The notes beneath the pieces were generated by a model, which searched no databases, was not told the origin of the DNA, and was given only the letters and a program-made list of their open reading frames with translations. Below, in pieces: positions 50,438 to 60,205 of a stretch of DNA of 64,000 bases. Numbering within the stretch: the stretch's first letter is position 1; the number at the start of each line of letters is the position of its first letter. Source of the DNA: Seongchinamella unica (GTDB taxonomy: Bacteria; Pseudomonadota; Gammaproteobacteria; Pseudomonadales; Halieaceae). The stretch lies in NCBI RefSeq assembly GCF_004354085.1, contig NZ_SMSE01000001.1, forward strand, positions 1,479,724 through 1,543,723. The letters are read 5' to 3'. The position numbers were made by a program, and so were the translations under genes.

Positions 50438-51439
50438 ATGTTCATAGTCGAATCCTACGGTGTCGCGGTAGCCCTGTGCTTCGTCACCATGTTGTGCTGG
50501 GGCTCCTGGGCCAATACCCAGAAGCTGGCCTCCCAGGAGTGGCGTTTCCAGCTGTTCTACTGGGACTACTCCATCGGCGTGCTGCTGTTGGCCCTGCTAC
50601 TGGCCTTTACCCTTGGCAGCAGTGGCGAAGAGGGTCGAAGTTTTGTCGAAGACATTTCCCAGGCCAGTCCCGAGGCGATCAGGATGGCCCTGCTCGGTGG
50701 CGCAGTATTCAACCTGGCGAACATCCTGCTGGTGGTCGCCATCGACATCGCCGGCATGGCGGTAGCGTTTCCCGTCGGTATCGGATTGGCGTTGGTCATC
50801 GGCGTACTTGCCAATTACGATCCGCAGCAGGTGAGCAACTCAATGCTGCTGTTCCTCGGCGTGGGTCTGGTGGTGGTCGCCATTGTCCTCGACGCGCTGA
50901 TTTACCGCCGGCTCCCCACTGACGGGCAGGCCGGGGTCGGCAAGGGACTGATGATTTCCGTCATTGCCGGTATCGCCATGGGCTTTTTCTACCGCTTTGT
51001 AGCCCAGTCCATGTCCTTTGACTTCGCCAACCCCGAACCGGGCCTGATGACGCCATACTCCGCCGGAGTCTGGTTCGGCATCGGCCTGCTGGTATCGAAT
51101 CTGCTGTTCCTGATTCCCCTCAATTACAAACCGGTAACCGGCGACCCGGTCCCGCTGGCAGATTACTTCCGCCAGGGCACGCCGCGGCTGCACCTGGTCG
51201 GTATATTCGGAGGGGCCATCTGGGCGACCGGTTTCTGCTTTAATATTATCGCCGCGGGCAAGGCCGGGTACGCTGTTTCCTACGGCCTGGGGCAGGGTGC
51301 CACCATGGTCGCCGCCTTCTGGGGTGTGTTCATCTGGAAAGAATTCAGGGATGCGCCAGCGGGAACCAACCGCCTTATCGCCGCCATGTTTGCCGCCTTC
51401 CTGGTGGGTCTGGGCATGATTATTTATTCCAATCTGTAG
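50438..51439 (+). CDS. Ureide permease/GRP-type transporter (DMT superfamily)
   Basis: A 333-residue inner-membrane protein with ten hydrophobic segments. The N-terminus (MFIVESYGVAVALCFVTMLCWGSW, then YWDYSIGVLLLALLLAFTLG) closely recalls plant ureide permeases, which carry allantoin, uracil and xanthine. Related bacterial proteins are called GRP family sugar transporters. Next to a nucleoside-cleaving protein and ribokinase, it could import ribose or a nucleobase. The gap to the next gene is 35 bp, so the two are probably co-transcribed. Confidence 0.8.
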   Translation: MFIVESYGVAVALCFVTMLCWGSWANTQKLASQEWRFQLFYWDYSIGVLLLALLLAFTLGSSGEEGRSFVEDISQASPEAIRMALLGGAVFNLANILLVVAIDIAGMAVAFPVGIGLALVIGVLANYDPQQVSNSMLLFLGVGLVVVAIVLDALIYRRLPTDGQAGVGKGLMISVIAGIAMGFFYRFVAQSMSFDFANPEPGLMTPYSAGVWFGIGLLVSNLLFLIPLNYKPVTGDPVPLADYFRQGTPRLHLVGIFGGAIWATGFCFNIIAAGKAGYAVSYGLGQGATMVAAFWGVFIWKEFRDAPAGTNRLIAAMFAAFLVGLGMIIYSNL

Positions 51440-51474
51440 GGCGTTCAGCCCTTTCTGTTAGAGGTAGTGTGGTC

Positions 51475-52533
51475 ATGAAACTGATACAGCGATTCCTGCT
51501 CGTGTTAACAGCACTGGCCCTGGTGTCCGGCGCACAGGCGGCGCCCATCCCGGTCAAGGTGGTGGTCGTCACCATGTTTGAAACTGGCGAGGACAGTGGC
51601 GATGACGCGGGCGAGTTCCAGCGCTGGAACGAGCGCCAGAAACTGGATAAGGTGTTTCCCGCACCGCACATGCACCACGACATTCACATGAATGAAAAAA
51701 CCGGAGTAATGGGGATTGTCACCGGTATGGGCACTGCCAATGCCGCTGCCAGCGTTATGGCCCTGGGGCTTGATCCGCGCTTCGACCTCAGCAAAGCCTA
51801 CTGGCTGGTGGCCGGCATCTCCGGATTCGACCCGGCGGACGCGTCGCTGGGGTCCGTGGCCTGGGCGCGCTTCCTGGTAGACGGGGACCTGTCTCATGAA
51901 ATCGATGCGCGGGAGATACCCGAGGATTGGGATCATGGCTACTTTCCCCTTTTCAGCCAGGGGCCGGGCGATAAGGAACGGCTGTCCTATAGCCTCGGGG
52001 AAATGTTCGAACTCAATGGCGACCTGTTCGAGTGGGCCTACCAGTTCACCAAAGACATGGCGTTGCCGGATCACGAAACCCTGGAAGCAACGCGTAAGCT
52101 TTACGTGGATTATCCGGTGGGCCAGCGCAAGCCCTTCGTGCTCAAGGGTGACCAACTGGCGGCAATGACGTTCTGGCACGGCGAGATCCTGAACGACTGG
52201 GCCAACCAGTGGGTGGCGTACTGGACCGGTGGTCGAGGTAACTTTGTCAGTTCGGCCATGGAAGACACCGGCACGTTCCAGTCACTGACCTACCTGCACA
52301 ATGCCGGCAAGGTGGACAAGAACCGGGTAATGGTGCTGCGCACCGCGTCCAACTACACCCTGCCGCCACCCGGCAAGTCGGCGGCCGAATACCTGCTGGA
52401 GGAGCAACACGACAGTTACGCCGGTCTCGATGCGGCACTGGAAAACGCTTATCTGGTAGGCAGTGCGGTGGTTGAGGAACTGCTGGCCAACTGGGACAGG
52501 TACCGGGACAACATCCCTGCCCCTGATCAGTGA
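51475..52533 (+). CDS. Secreted purine nucleoside permease (NUP) family protein
   Basis: A 352-residue protein of the NUP family. A signal peptide (about 1-21, LVLTALALVSGAQA) is visible, so it acts in the periplasm. The sequence MGIVTGMGTANAAASVMALGL near 82 and WLVAGISGFDPADASLGSVAWA near 108 are like nucleoside phosphorylases, to which NUP is structurally related. It therefore probably binds or cleaves nucleosides rather than being a membrane channel; this is inference. The start ATG 51475 has GAGGTAG upstream. Its end overlaps the convergent ribokinase by 7 bp. Confidence 0.8.
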   Translation: MKLIQRFLLVLTALALVSGAQAAPIPVKVVVVTMFETGEDSGDDAGEFQRWNERQKLDKVFPAPHMHHDIHMNEKTGVMGIVTGMGTANAAASVMALGLDPRFDLSKAYWLVAGISGFDPADASLGSVAWARFLVDGDLSHEIDAREIPEDWDHGYFPLFSQGPGDKERLSYSLGEMFELNGDLFEWAYQFTKDMALPDHETLEATRKLYVDYPVGQRKPFVLKGDQLAAMTFWHGEILNDWANQWVAYWTGGRGNFVSSAMEDTGTFQSLTYLHNAGKVDKNRVMVLRTASNYTLPPPGKSAAEYLLEEQHDSYAGLDAALENAYLVGSAVVEELLANWDRYRDNIPAPDQ

Positions 52534-53429
52534 CCGAAGGCTGCGGCATCCAGGTAAGAGGTCTGGGTGCCGCGGGCGGTAACGCTGTTTGAGGCATACA
52601 GAATCGCCCGTTCTATTGCCCGGTTGATGTCGCCCGAGGCCACCAGGGTCTGGGCGAAACAGCCGACAAAGGCATCCCCCGCACCTGTGGTATCCACCGC
52701 GTCCACACTTGGGGCGGTAAAATGCCGCTTCTCATCGCCGTGCATGTACAGTGCTCCTTTCTCCCCAAGGGTGACGATCAGGTGCTTGAGGCCCCGTTCA
52801 AACAGCGAGTGGGCCGCCGCCTCGATCTGCGGCAGGTCCTCGACTGGCATCCCGGTCAGTATCTCCAGCTCGGTTTCATTGGGTACCAGGAAGTCGCAGC
52901 GGCAGGCCCAGGCCAGGTCAAGTTCCGGAGTTGCCGGCGCCGTGTTGAGAATCACCGGTACGCCGGCCTCGTTGGCCAGGGCGATGGTGTGGTAAATAGT
53001 TTCCAGGGGTATCTCCAGCTGCATGACGATCAGTTTGCACTGGCGCAGGGTGTCGGCGGCGGCATCGATGGCCGGTGGCAGCAGGTGCTTGTTGGCACCC
53101 GGTATGATCAGGATGCGGTTGTGGGAATCGCGGTCCACCATGATCGGAGCCACGCCGCTGGAAACGCCGGGCACGCGCTCGACAAAGCGTGTGTCCACGC
53201 CGCATTCCTCGAGGTTCCGGATGGTGTTATCGGCGAAGGCGTCATCGCCGACCCGAGTCATCATCAACACCTTGCCGCCGAGCCGGGCCGCGGCCACCGC
53301 CTGGTTGGCTCCCTTGCCGCCACAGCCCATGGCGAAGTCGTCCGCTTCCAGCGTCTCCCCCAGCTTGGGCATCTTGTTGATATACGCGACCAGGTCGACC
53401 ATGTTGGAGCCAATGACTGCGATTTCCAT
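52527..53429 (-). CDS. rbsK: Ribokinase family sugar kinase
   Basis: A 300-residue PfkB-family kinase. The N-terminal GSNMVDLVAYINKMPKLGET, GGKGANQAVAAARLGG near 38, and the C-terminal anion hole DTTGAGDAFVGCFAQTL near 245 (Asp catalytic base) are ribokinase features. It phosphorylates ribose, or 2-deoxyribose as in DeoK. It faces the NUP gene and is divergent from deoC by 75 bp, so ribose or deoxyribose from nucleosides is the likely substrate. Confidence 0.9.
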   Translation of the reverse strand: MEIAVIGSNMVDLVAYINKMPKLGETLEADDFAMGCGGKGANQAVAAARLGGKVLMMTRVGDDAFADNTIRNLEECGVDTRFVERVPGVSSGVAPIMVDRDSHNRILIIPGANKHLLPPAIDAAADTLRQCKLIVMQLEIPLETIYHTIALANEAGVPVILNTAPATPELDLAWACRCDFLVPNETELEILTGMPVEDLPQIEAAAHSLFERGLKHLIVTLGEKGALYMHGDEKRHFTAPSVDAVDTTGAGDAFVGCFAQTLVASGDINRAIERAILYASNSVTARGTQTSYLDAAAFGH

Positions 53430-53504
53430 AGCACCCTCGGGAGTTGTTTATTATCGGCCCAGTATAGACCAGAATAGTTGCTTGCCCGCCGGAGGTGGCT
53501 TTCC

Positions 53505-54170
53505 ATGACCGAACTCGCCCAGTACATAGATCACACCCTGCTCAAACCGGAAGCCACTCCCTCGCAGGTCGAGCAGCTCTGCGCCGAGGCTGCGCAATAC
53601 GGTTTCAGGACGGTGTGCGTCAACTCCGGATATGTGTCGCTGGCGGCCACCTGTCTTGCCGGGACCGGAGTCGGGGTATGCTCTGTCGTCGGCTTTCCCC
53701 TGGGCGCCATGTCCTCCGCCGCCAAGGCCTTCGAAGCGAAGACCGCCATCGCCGACGGCGCCAGTGAAATTGACATGGTCGTTGCCATTGGCCAGGTCAG
53801 GGCCGGTCATTGGGGCGCGGTTCGTGACGACCTGGAAACGGTGTTCCGGGCCTGTGGCGATGTGCCGCTGAAGGTGATTTTCGAGACCTGCCTGCTGGAG
53901 GACGAGGAGATCGTCAGACTCTGCCAGCTTTGCAGCGACGTTGGCGTCGCTTTCGTCAAGACCTCCACCGGCTTTGGCTCGGCCGGCGCCAGTCCGGCGC
54001 TGGTGAAACTGATGGCAGCGTCCGTGGCCGAGGGCGTGGCGGTGAAGGCCTCGGGTGGTGTGCGCGATATCCGCAGCGCCCGCGAAATGATCGCCGCTGG
54101 TGCGACCCGGCTGGGCACCAGCTCGGGAGTGGCCATTCTGCAGGGCGAAAGCGGTTGCGCAGAGTATTAG
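53505..54170 (+). CDS. deoC: Deoxyribose-phosphate aldolase
   Basis: A 221-residue class I aldolase that splits 2-deoxyribose-5-phosphate into glyceraldehyde-3-phosphate and acetaldehyde. Features: [12 protein letters not shown] near 7, CVNSGYV near 40, [14 protein letters not shown] near 90 (Asp), FVKTSTGF near 148 with the Schiff-base lysine, and [13 protein letters not shown] near 176. The start ATG 53505 has GGAGGTGG upstream. It is the downstream step of the nucleoside-sugar route. Confidence 0.95.
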   Translation: MTELAQYIDHTLLKPEATPSQVEQLCAEAAQYGFRTVCVNSGYVSLAATCLAGTGVGVCSVVGFPLGAMSSAAKAFEAKTAIADGASEIDMVVAIGQVRAGHWGAVRDDLETVFRACGDVPLKVIFETCLLEDEEIVRLCQLCSDVGVAFVKTSTGFGSAGASPALVKLMAASVAEGVAVKASGGVRDIRSAREMIAAGATRLGTSSGVAILQGESGCAEY

Positions 54171-54246
54171 CCGCCGTCATGAAAAAAACCGGGACCAATG
54201 ACCTGTGTCATGGCTCCCATGCGCCCGATCTGTCACGCTTCCAACC

Positions 54247-54612
54247 ATGAGAAAGACTAGCGAACTGATCTGGCAGGACGCACAGCATCAGGTATTGTTC
54301 CAGATTCTCGATGAGATTGCCGAGCCAAGCCGCGGCACGGATATACTGGAGAAGCTGCAGCTTTACACGGAAACCCATTTTTCGCTGGAAGAGGAATACA
54401 TGGAGCAACTGGGCTACCCCGGCAGGGAGGCCCACCGACGGGCCCATGATCGCTTTCGCGAGGAGATTGCTCAGTTGCTGCAGCCAGGTCAGGTGCGAGA
54501 CGAGGCTTTTATGGCCCTCATTTCGACCTTCCTGACCGAATGGCTGACCCGACATGTGCTCGGCACCGACAAGGATCTGGAGGACTTTATTCTTCGTTCC
54601 GATGCCAAATAA
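54247..54612 (+). CDS. Bacteriohemerythrin
   Basis: A 121-residue four-helix di-iron protein. The seven ligands are all present: His14, His44, Glu48, His63, His67, His103 and Asp108 (HFSLEEEYM, HRRAHDRF, HVLGTD). Such proteins bind O2 and may deliver or sense it. It is a single-domain form, without a chemotaxis or signalling domain. It is convergent with nasA, six bases apart. ATG 54247 is preferred to an upstream in-frame ATG that would add an unrelated N-terminus. Confidence 0.92.
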   Translation: MRKTSELIWQDAQHQVLFQILDEIAEPSRGTDILEKLQLYTETHFSLEEEYMEQLGYPGREAHRRAHDRFREEIAQLLQPGQVRDEAFMALISTFLTEWLTRHVLGTDKDLEDFILRSDAK

Positions 54613-54618
54613 CGCCAC

Positions 54619-57243
54619 TCAGGCCGCGCAGTCTTTTTTCTCCTCGGCCAGCATCTGCCTGAGCTCGGGAATACAGGAACCACACTGGGAACCACAGCGC
54701 AGCTTCTCGCCCAGTGCCTCTACCGAATCGGCACCCTCGCCAATGGCGGTGCGTATGCTGTTTTCGCCGACCTCCCAGCAACTGCAGACCAGGGCGCCGG
54801 CGTTTTCGATTCCGGGCGTGCATCCGGCCAACAAGGTGTGTGGCTTATCCGGCAGCGCCTGTGTACCCAGCGCCGCCATCCACGCCTGTGGCGGCAGGCC
54901 GGCTCTGGCTGGATGCAGGAAAAAAGCGTGCTGCAGCTGCTCATCGCGTAGGTAGAGTTCCCGGAGTGTCTGGTTTTCGGCATCCAGGTAGGAGATCGAG
55001 CGTTCATTGCCGATCTCCAGCTGTTGTTTCAGTTGATCGGCCAGCGCGCCCGGAGTGGCATGGTCCGCGACGAGGTAGAGGAAGCCCCCGTCGACAGGAA
55101 TACGCGACCAGTAAGCCAGGCCCTGCAGCCGCGTTTCCCGGCGGCTGAACAGCCGTCCCCAGCTGTTGACTGCGACCGCAAGGATCTGGACATCGGCAAA
55201 CTTGGACTGCGGCTGTCCGGAGTGGGGGTCGGTCAGGGCCGGAACCAGCGCGCTGATCGCGCCCGCGGAGCTGAACTGCTCACTCCAGTGAATGGGCGCG
55301 AATACCTGCCCATCCGCCAGTCCCTCGTCGATTGTGACTAATCCCGTCACCTGCCCCTGGGTGTTTGCCACCGCGACCAGTTCACCTTCCTCCAGCTGCG
55401 CTGCCCGGGCGTCTGCCGGAGACACGCCGATGCTGAAGAAGTCGCGGTGGCGTGACAATCGGGGAACCCTCCCGGTGCGGGTCATGGTGTGCCACTGGTC
55501 CCGCAGTCTCCCGGTATTGAGCGCGTGATGTTCCACCGCCGGTGGCAGCCGGGGAACGATCGGCACCAGCTGCGCTTTTCCGGTCCGGGTGAAGTAGTGC
55601 CCGTCCGCCAGCAGCTCGCTGCTGACGCCAGGGGCTACCGGCCAGCGCACCGGTGCCAGTCGCCGGTATTCAGCGTCGCTGACTCCGCTCAGGCCGCCAA
55701 TGTTGAAGGCGCGCTGGCCATTATTCTCGAAGGCCGACAGGGCCGCGTGCTCGCGGAAGATTGCTGCCGGGCCGTCATAGTCAAAATGCGCCCCCAGACC
55801 CAGCCGGCGCGCCACCTCGGTAACCATCCACCAGTCGGGCCTGGCTTCGCCCGCGGCTGCCACCAGGCTGCGTTGTCGCGAGATCACCCGTTCGGAGTTG
55901 GTTACGGTACCGTCTTTCTCACCCCACCCGGCGGCCGGCAACACCATATCGGCCCGGCGGGCAGTATCGGTGTCTTCGGTACAGTCTGATACCACGACGA
56001 AGTCGCAGCGTTCCAGGGCGGCCTTGACCATGGCGGTGTCCGGGAGGCTTACCGCCGGGTTGGTGGCCATGATCCAGAGGAACCGGATTTTACCGTCCGC
56101 CGCAGCCTGGAACATATCGACTGCCTTGAGGCCGGGAGAACTGGCCATGTCACTGGCGTTCCAGAACCGGGCGACCCGGTCGACCTCGTCATCGGCAAAA
56201 TCCATGTGGGCGGCCAGTTGGTTGGCAAGGCCGCCGACTTCACGTCCCCCCATGGCGTTGGGCTGCCCGGTGATTGAAAAAGGACCCGCCCCGGGCTTGC
56301 CGATCCGCCCGGTGGCCAGGTGACAGTTGATGATGGCGTTGCATTTGTCGGTGCCCGTACTCGATTGGTTGATCCCCTGTGAGTAGAGCGTCACGGTCTT
56401 TTCGGTGTCGCCAAACCACTGGTAAAACGTGCTCAGCACCGACTCCGACAGACCGGTGGCGGACAGGACGTGCGCCCGGTCGATGCCGGCGACTGCTGCG
56501 AGGGCCGCTTCGAGCCCCTCGGTGTGGCGTTCAATATACGCGTCATCCAGTAGCCGGGACCCTGCAAGGTGGTTGAGCAGTCCGGCGAACAGGAAGGCAT
56601 CGCTGCCAGGTTGTATCTGCAGGTGCAGGTCTGCCGCGTCACAGGTGGCAGTGCGTCGTGTGTCGACCACCACAACCCGCTTGTTGGGGTTAGCCCGCTT
56701 GGCCGCAACAATTCTCTGGTACACCACCGGATGGGTCCAGGCCGCATTGGAGCCGACCATGACCAGCAACTCGGCGGATTCGACATCGTCATAGCTGCAG
56801 GGCACCAGGTCCTCGCCAAAGGCGCGCTTGTAGGCGGCGACGGCTGAGGACATGCAAAGGCGCGAATTGGTATCCACGTTGGCACTACCGAGGAAGCCTT
56901 TCATCAGTTTGTTGGCAACGTAATAGTCTTCCGTCAGCAGCTGACCAGAGAGATAGAATGCAATCGACCCTGGTCCATGGCGGTCGCGGGTGTCGCGCAG
57001 TTTCGCTGCCACCGTATCCAGGGCCTCGTCCCAGGAAACGGTTTGTCCCTTTGCCCGGGGGTGGAGGAGCCGGCCCTCGTCGCCGAGTGTCTCAGCCAGT
57101 GCCGTCCCCTTGACGCACAGGCGGCCGGCATTGGCGGGATGGTTCCCGTCCCCCATGACCGCGATAACGTTTCCCTGGTCCAGCTCGGCGCTCACACCGC
57201 AGCCGACGCCACAGTAGGGACACGTGGTGTTGCAGAAACTCAT
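54619..57243 (-). CDS. nasA: Assimilatory nitrate reductase catalytic subunit
   Basis: An 874-residue molybdopterin enzyme that reduces nitrate to nitrite in the cytoplasm. The N-terminal [4Fe-4S] cysteines are Cys8, Cys11, Cys15 and Cys43. The molybdopterin domains contain SNAAWTHPVVYQRI near 175 and GQPNAMGGREVGGLANQLAAH near 325. The C-terminus has a BFD-like [2Fe-2S] domain with CSC and CGSC (Cys820, Cys822, Cys854, Cys857), as in NasA of Klebsiella. It is the last gene of the nas operon, one base after nirD. It needs molybdenum, which modABC could supply. Confidence 0.94.
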   Translation of the reverse strand: MSFCNTTCPYCGVGCGVSAELDQGNVIAVMGDGNHPANAGRLCVKGTALAETLGDEGRLLHPRAKGQTVSWDEALDTVAAKLRDTRDRHGPGSIAFYLSGQLLTEDYYVANKLMKGFLGSANVDTNSRLCMSSAVAAYKRAFGEDLVPCSYDDVESAELLVMVGSNAAWTHPVVYQRIVAAKRANPNKRVVVVDTRRTATCDAADLHLQIQPGSDAFLFAGLLNHLAGSRLLDDAYIERHTEGLEAALAAVAGIDRAHVLSATGLSESVLSTFYQWFGDTEKTVTLYSQGINQSSTGTDKCNAIINCHLATGRIGKPGAGPFSITGQPNAMGGREVGGLANQLAAHMDFADDEVDRVARFWNASDMASSPGLKAVDMFQAAADGKIRFLWIMATNPAVSLPDTAMVKAALERCDFVVVSDCTEDTDTARRADMVLPAAGWGEKDGTVTNSERVISRQRSLVAAAGEARPDWWMVTEVARRLGLGAHFDYDGPAAIFREHAALSAFENNGQRAFNIGGLSGVSDAEYRRLAPVRWPVAPGVSSELLADGHYFTRTGKAQLVPIVPRLPPAVEHHALNTGRLRDQWHTMTRTGRVPRLSRHRDFFSIGVSPADARAAQLEEGELVAVANTQGQVTGLVTIDEGLADGQVFAPIHWSEQFSSAGAISALVPALTDPHSGQPQSKFADVQILAVAVNSWGRLFSRRETRLQGLAYWSRIPVDGGFLYLVADHATPGALADQLKQQLEIGNERSISYLDAENQTLRELYLRDEQLQHAFFLHPARAGLPPQAWMAALGTQALPDKPHTLLAGCTPGIENAGALVCSCWEVGENSIRTAIGEGADSVEALGEKLRCGSQCGSCIPELRQMLAEEKKDCAA

Positions 57244-57244
57244 T

Positions 57245-57589
57245 TCAATGCTTGATCAATACGTTGTTGCCGTCCAGTCGCACCTCGTAGACCTCGACCG
57301 AGACATTGTCTTCCTCGAGGCACCGGCCGCTGGCCAGGTCGAAATGCTGCTTGTAAAGCGGTGACGCCACCACCAGCCGGCCACCGACGTCGCCGACGAT
57401 GCCGCGTGACAGCACATTGGCGCCGCCAATCGGGTCGCGATTACTCAGCGCGTAGACCTGCTGGTCTTCTTCCGGCAGATAAAAGAGCGCGATTTGTTGC
57501 TGGCCGACCATTGCACAAACCCCGGACCCGGGCACCAGGTCGTCACGGGTGCAGATGGATTGCCAGTGTATTTTTTCTACTGCTGTCAT
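57245..57589 (-). CDS. nirD: Nitrite reductase small subunit
   Basis: A 114-residue NirD subunit with a Rieske-like fold. The Rieske metal ligands are absent, as is normal for this short NirD form. It sits between nirB and nasA. An 81-bp gap separates it from nirB and shows no terminator. It assists NirB in six-electron reduction of nitrite to ammonium. Confidence 0.92.
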   Translation of the reverse strand: MTAVEKIHWQSICTRDDLVPGSGVCAMVGQQQIALFYLPEEDQQVYALSNRDPIGGANVLSRGIVGDVGGRLVVASPLYKQHFDLASGRCLEEDNVSVEVYEVRLDGNNVLIKH

Positions 57590-57670
57590 GTTTCTAGCCT
57601 CTGTGAATTTCCGTTTTGCTGACCGGGTTATCCCTGTGGGCAGGAGTCAGGCGCCAGGAGCCGGGGTAGC

Positions 57671-60193
57671 TTAGTTGCCAGCCGAGACCAGCCGCAATCT
57701 CTCCTCCGGCTTTGCCGGCCGGATCTGCTCACGTTCTTTTACAAACACCACATTGCTGTCCGCCTCGTCCGAGTTGACGAAACTGCGGAAGCGCTTGAGC
57801 TTCTCGGGGTCGTCGAGGGTTGTTTTCCACTCGCACTGGTAAGTGCCGACAATCAGCTCCATCTGTGACTCCAGCTCCGCAGCGATGCCCAGTGAATCCT
57901 CGATAACGACTTCGCGCAGGTAGTCGATACCGCCTTCAAGGTTATCCATCCAGGTGGAAGTGCGCTGCAGGCGGTCGGCGGTGCGGATATAGAACATCAG
58001 GAACCGGTCGATGTACTGGACAAGGGTCTGGTCGTCCAGGTCGGTGGCAAACAGGTCTGCGTGACGGGGTTTCATGCCACCGTTACCGCAGACATAAAGA
58101 TTCCAGCCGTTCTCGGTGGCGATAACGCCGAAGTCCTTGGACTGGGCTTCCGCGCACTCACGGGTACAGCCGGAGACCGCAGACTTGATCTTGTGGGGGG
58201 CGCGCAGGCCCTTGTAGCGATTCTCGATAAAGATGGCCATGCCAACGCTGTCCTGCACGCCGTAGCGGCACCAGGTGCTGCCCACGCAGGATTTTACTGT
58301 GCGCAGGGCCTTGCCGTAGGCATGGCCGGTTTCGAAACCCGCGTCTACCAGTGCTCGCCAGATTTCCGGCAATTGCTCCAGCCTCGCGCCGAACAGGTCT
58401 ACCCGCTGACCGCCGGTAATCTTGGTATAAAGATCGTATTTTTGTGCAACCTGGCCCAGGACAATCAGTTTTTGTGGGGTGATTTCGCCGCCCGCTACCC
58501 GTGGCACAATCGAGTAGGTGCCGTCCTTCTGCATGTTGGCCATGAAGGTGTCGTTGGTGTCCTGCAGTCCCACATGGGGTGTCTCCAGGATATGTTCATT
58601 CCATAACGAGGCCATGATGGACGCGATGGCGGGCTTGCACACGTCGCAACCGCGTCCCTTGCCGTGAGCGCCCGCCATGGCGGCGAAGGTTTTTATTTCG
58701 CCCACTCTCGCCAGGTGATAGAGCTCCTGCCGGGTATAGGGAAAGTGTTCACAAATGCTCTTGTCCACCGCCACGCCGCGGGCAGCCAGTTCATCGTCCA
58801 CCAGGTTCTTCAGCATCGCGGAACAACCGCCGCAACCGGTGCTGGCTTTGGTCGCGCTTTTAACCTCCTCGAGGGAACAGCCGCCGCCATCGATAGCGCC
58901 GACGATGTCGCCCTTGGTGACATTGTGACAGGAACATACCGTGGCGGTAGCGGGCAGGGCCGCAACGCCCAGGGTGGGCGCCTCGCCAGCGGTGGGAGCG
59001 ATCAAACCCTGGGGTTCGGCAGGCAGTTCGATAGCGTTGAGGTGGTATTGCAGCAGACTATCGTAGCCGCTGCAGTCACCGACCAGCACAGCCCCCAGCA
59101 GGGTCTTGCCATCGCCCGAGGTGACGATTCGTTTGTACACCTCTTCCCGTTCGTCACTGAACACGAAAGAGATGGACCCCGGGGTACGACCGTGGGCATC
59201 GCCGATGGAGCCAACATCCACACCCAGCAACTTGAGCTTGGTACTCATATCGGCGCCGGTAAACGAGGCAACGCCGCCGGCAATCTGGCTGGCCACGGCC
59301 TCCGCCATCCGGTAACCGGGAGCTACCAGGCCGTAAATGCGGCCCTCGTAAAGTGCGCTTTCACCGATACAGTAGATGTTCTGGTCTGTGGTCAGTAGCC
59401 GGGAGTCGACCACGATACCGCCGCGCTCTCCCACCGCCAGGTCAAAATCCCTGGCGAGATTGTCCCTGGGGCGAATACCCGCGGAAAATACAATCATGTC
59501 GGTTTCAAGCTCGCTGTCGTCCGCAAACTCCATCTTCAGGGCGCAGTTGTCGCCCTTGCCGATGTTTTTCGTATTCTTGCTGGTGTGGATCGTTACGCCC
59601 AGGGCTTCAATCTTGCGCCGCAGCATGCGCGATCCGCCCTCGTCCAGCTGCACGCCCATAAGACCCGGGGCAAATTCCACCACATGGGTTTCCAGGCCAA
59701 GGTTTTGCAGGGCATTGGCGCATTCCAGTCCCAGCAGGCCGCCGCCTACCACCACGCCAATGTTGCTGTCTTTTGCCCGGGCCTTGATTTCCCCCAGGTC
59801 GTCGATGGTTCGATAGGTGAGGCAGCGTTTGTGTTCGTGGCCTGGTACCGGCGGCACAAACGGATAGGAACCGGTGGCCAGTACCAGCTTGTCGTAGGCA
59901 AAGCGACGACCGAGTCCGGTCACGACTTCCTGCTTGTTGCGTTCGATAGTGACGACGGGGTCGCCGAAATGTGCTTCCACTCCCCAGCTCTTGTAGGTGT
60001 CCCGATCGGCCAGCGCCAACGCCTCCGGCGCGCGGCCGGCGAACACGTCCGAGAGGTGTACCCGGTCATAGGCGGGACGGGGCTCTTCGCCGATAACGGT
60101 GATATCGACCGCTGCCCCGCTGTTGGCCAGGGCCTCCACGAAGTGATGACCGACCATGCCGTTACCGACGACTACGATTTTCTGCCTGCTCAT
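57671..60193 (-). CDS. nirB: Nitrite reductase large subunit (NADH)
   Basis: An 840-residue flavo-sirohaem enzyme. It has an N-terminal FAD/NAD(P) domain (VVGNGMVGHHFVEAL, VVVGGGLLGLECANAL near 147), a BFD [2Fe-2S] domain near 420-470 (CSCHNV, CGGC) and a C-terminal sirohaem/[4Fe-4S] domain with CVGSTWCRYG near 642 and GCTRECAEAQ near 678. Length is typical. GAGGAGA precedes the ATG. It produces ammonium from nitrite together with NirD. Confidence 0.95.
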   Translation of the reverse strand: MSRQKIVVVGNGMVGHHFVEALANSGAAVDITVIGEEPRPAYDRVHLSDVFAGRAPEALALADRDTYKSWGVEAHFGDPVVTIERNKQEVVTGLGRRFAYDKLVLATGSYPFVPPVPGHEHKRCLTYRTIDDLGEIKARAKDSNIGVVVGGGLLGLECANALQNLGLETHVVEFAPGLMGVQLDEGGSRMLRRKIEALGVTIHTSKNTKNIGKGDNCALKMEFADDSELETDMIVFSAGIRPRDNLARDFDLAVGERGGIVVDSRLLTTDQNIYCIGESALYEGRIYGLVAPGYRMAEAVASQIAGGVASFTGADMSTKLKLLGVDVGSIGDAHGRTPGSISFVFSDEREEVYKRIVTSGDGKTLLGAVLVGDCSGYDSLLQYHLNAIELPAEPQGLIAPTAGEAPTLGVAALPATATVCSCHNVTKGDIVGAIDGGGCSLEEVKSATKASTGCGGCSAMLKNLVDDELAARGVAVDKSICEHFPYTRQELYHLARVGEIKTFAAMAGAHGKGRGCDVCKPAIASIMASLWNEHILETPHVGLQDTNDTFMANMQKDGTYSIVPRVAGGEITPQKLIVLGQVAQKYDLYTKITGGQRVDLFGARLEQLPEIWRALVDAGFETGHAYGKALRTVKSCVGSTWCRYGVQDSVGMAIFIENRYKGLRAPHKIKSAVSGCTRECAEAQSKDFGVIATENGWNLYVCGNGGMKPRHADLFATDLDDQTLVQYIDRFLMFYIRTADRLQRTSTWMDNLEGGIDYLREVVIEDSLGIAAELESQMELIVGTYQCEWKTTLDDPEKLKRFRSFVNSDEADSNVVFVKEREQIRPAKPEERLRLVSAGN

Positions 60194-60205
60194 GACTACT
60201 CTCCT

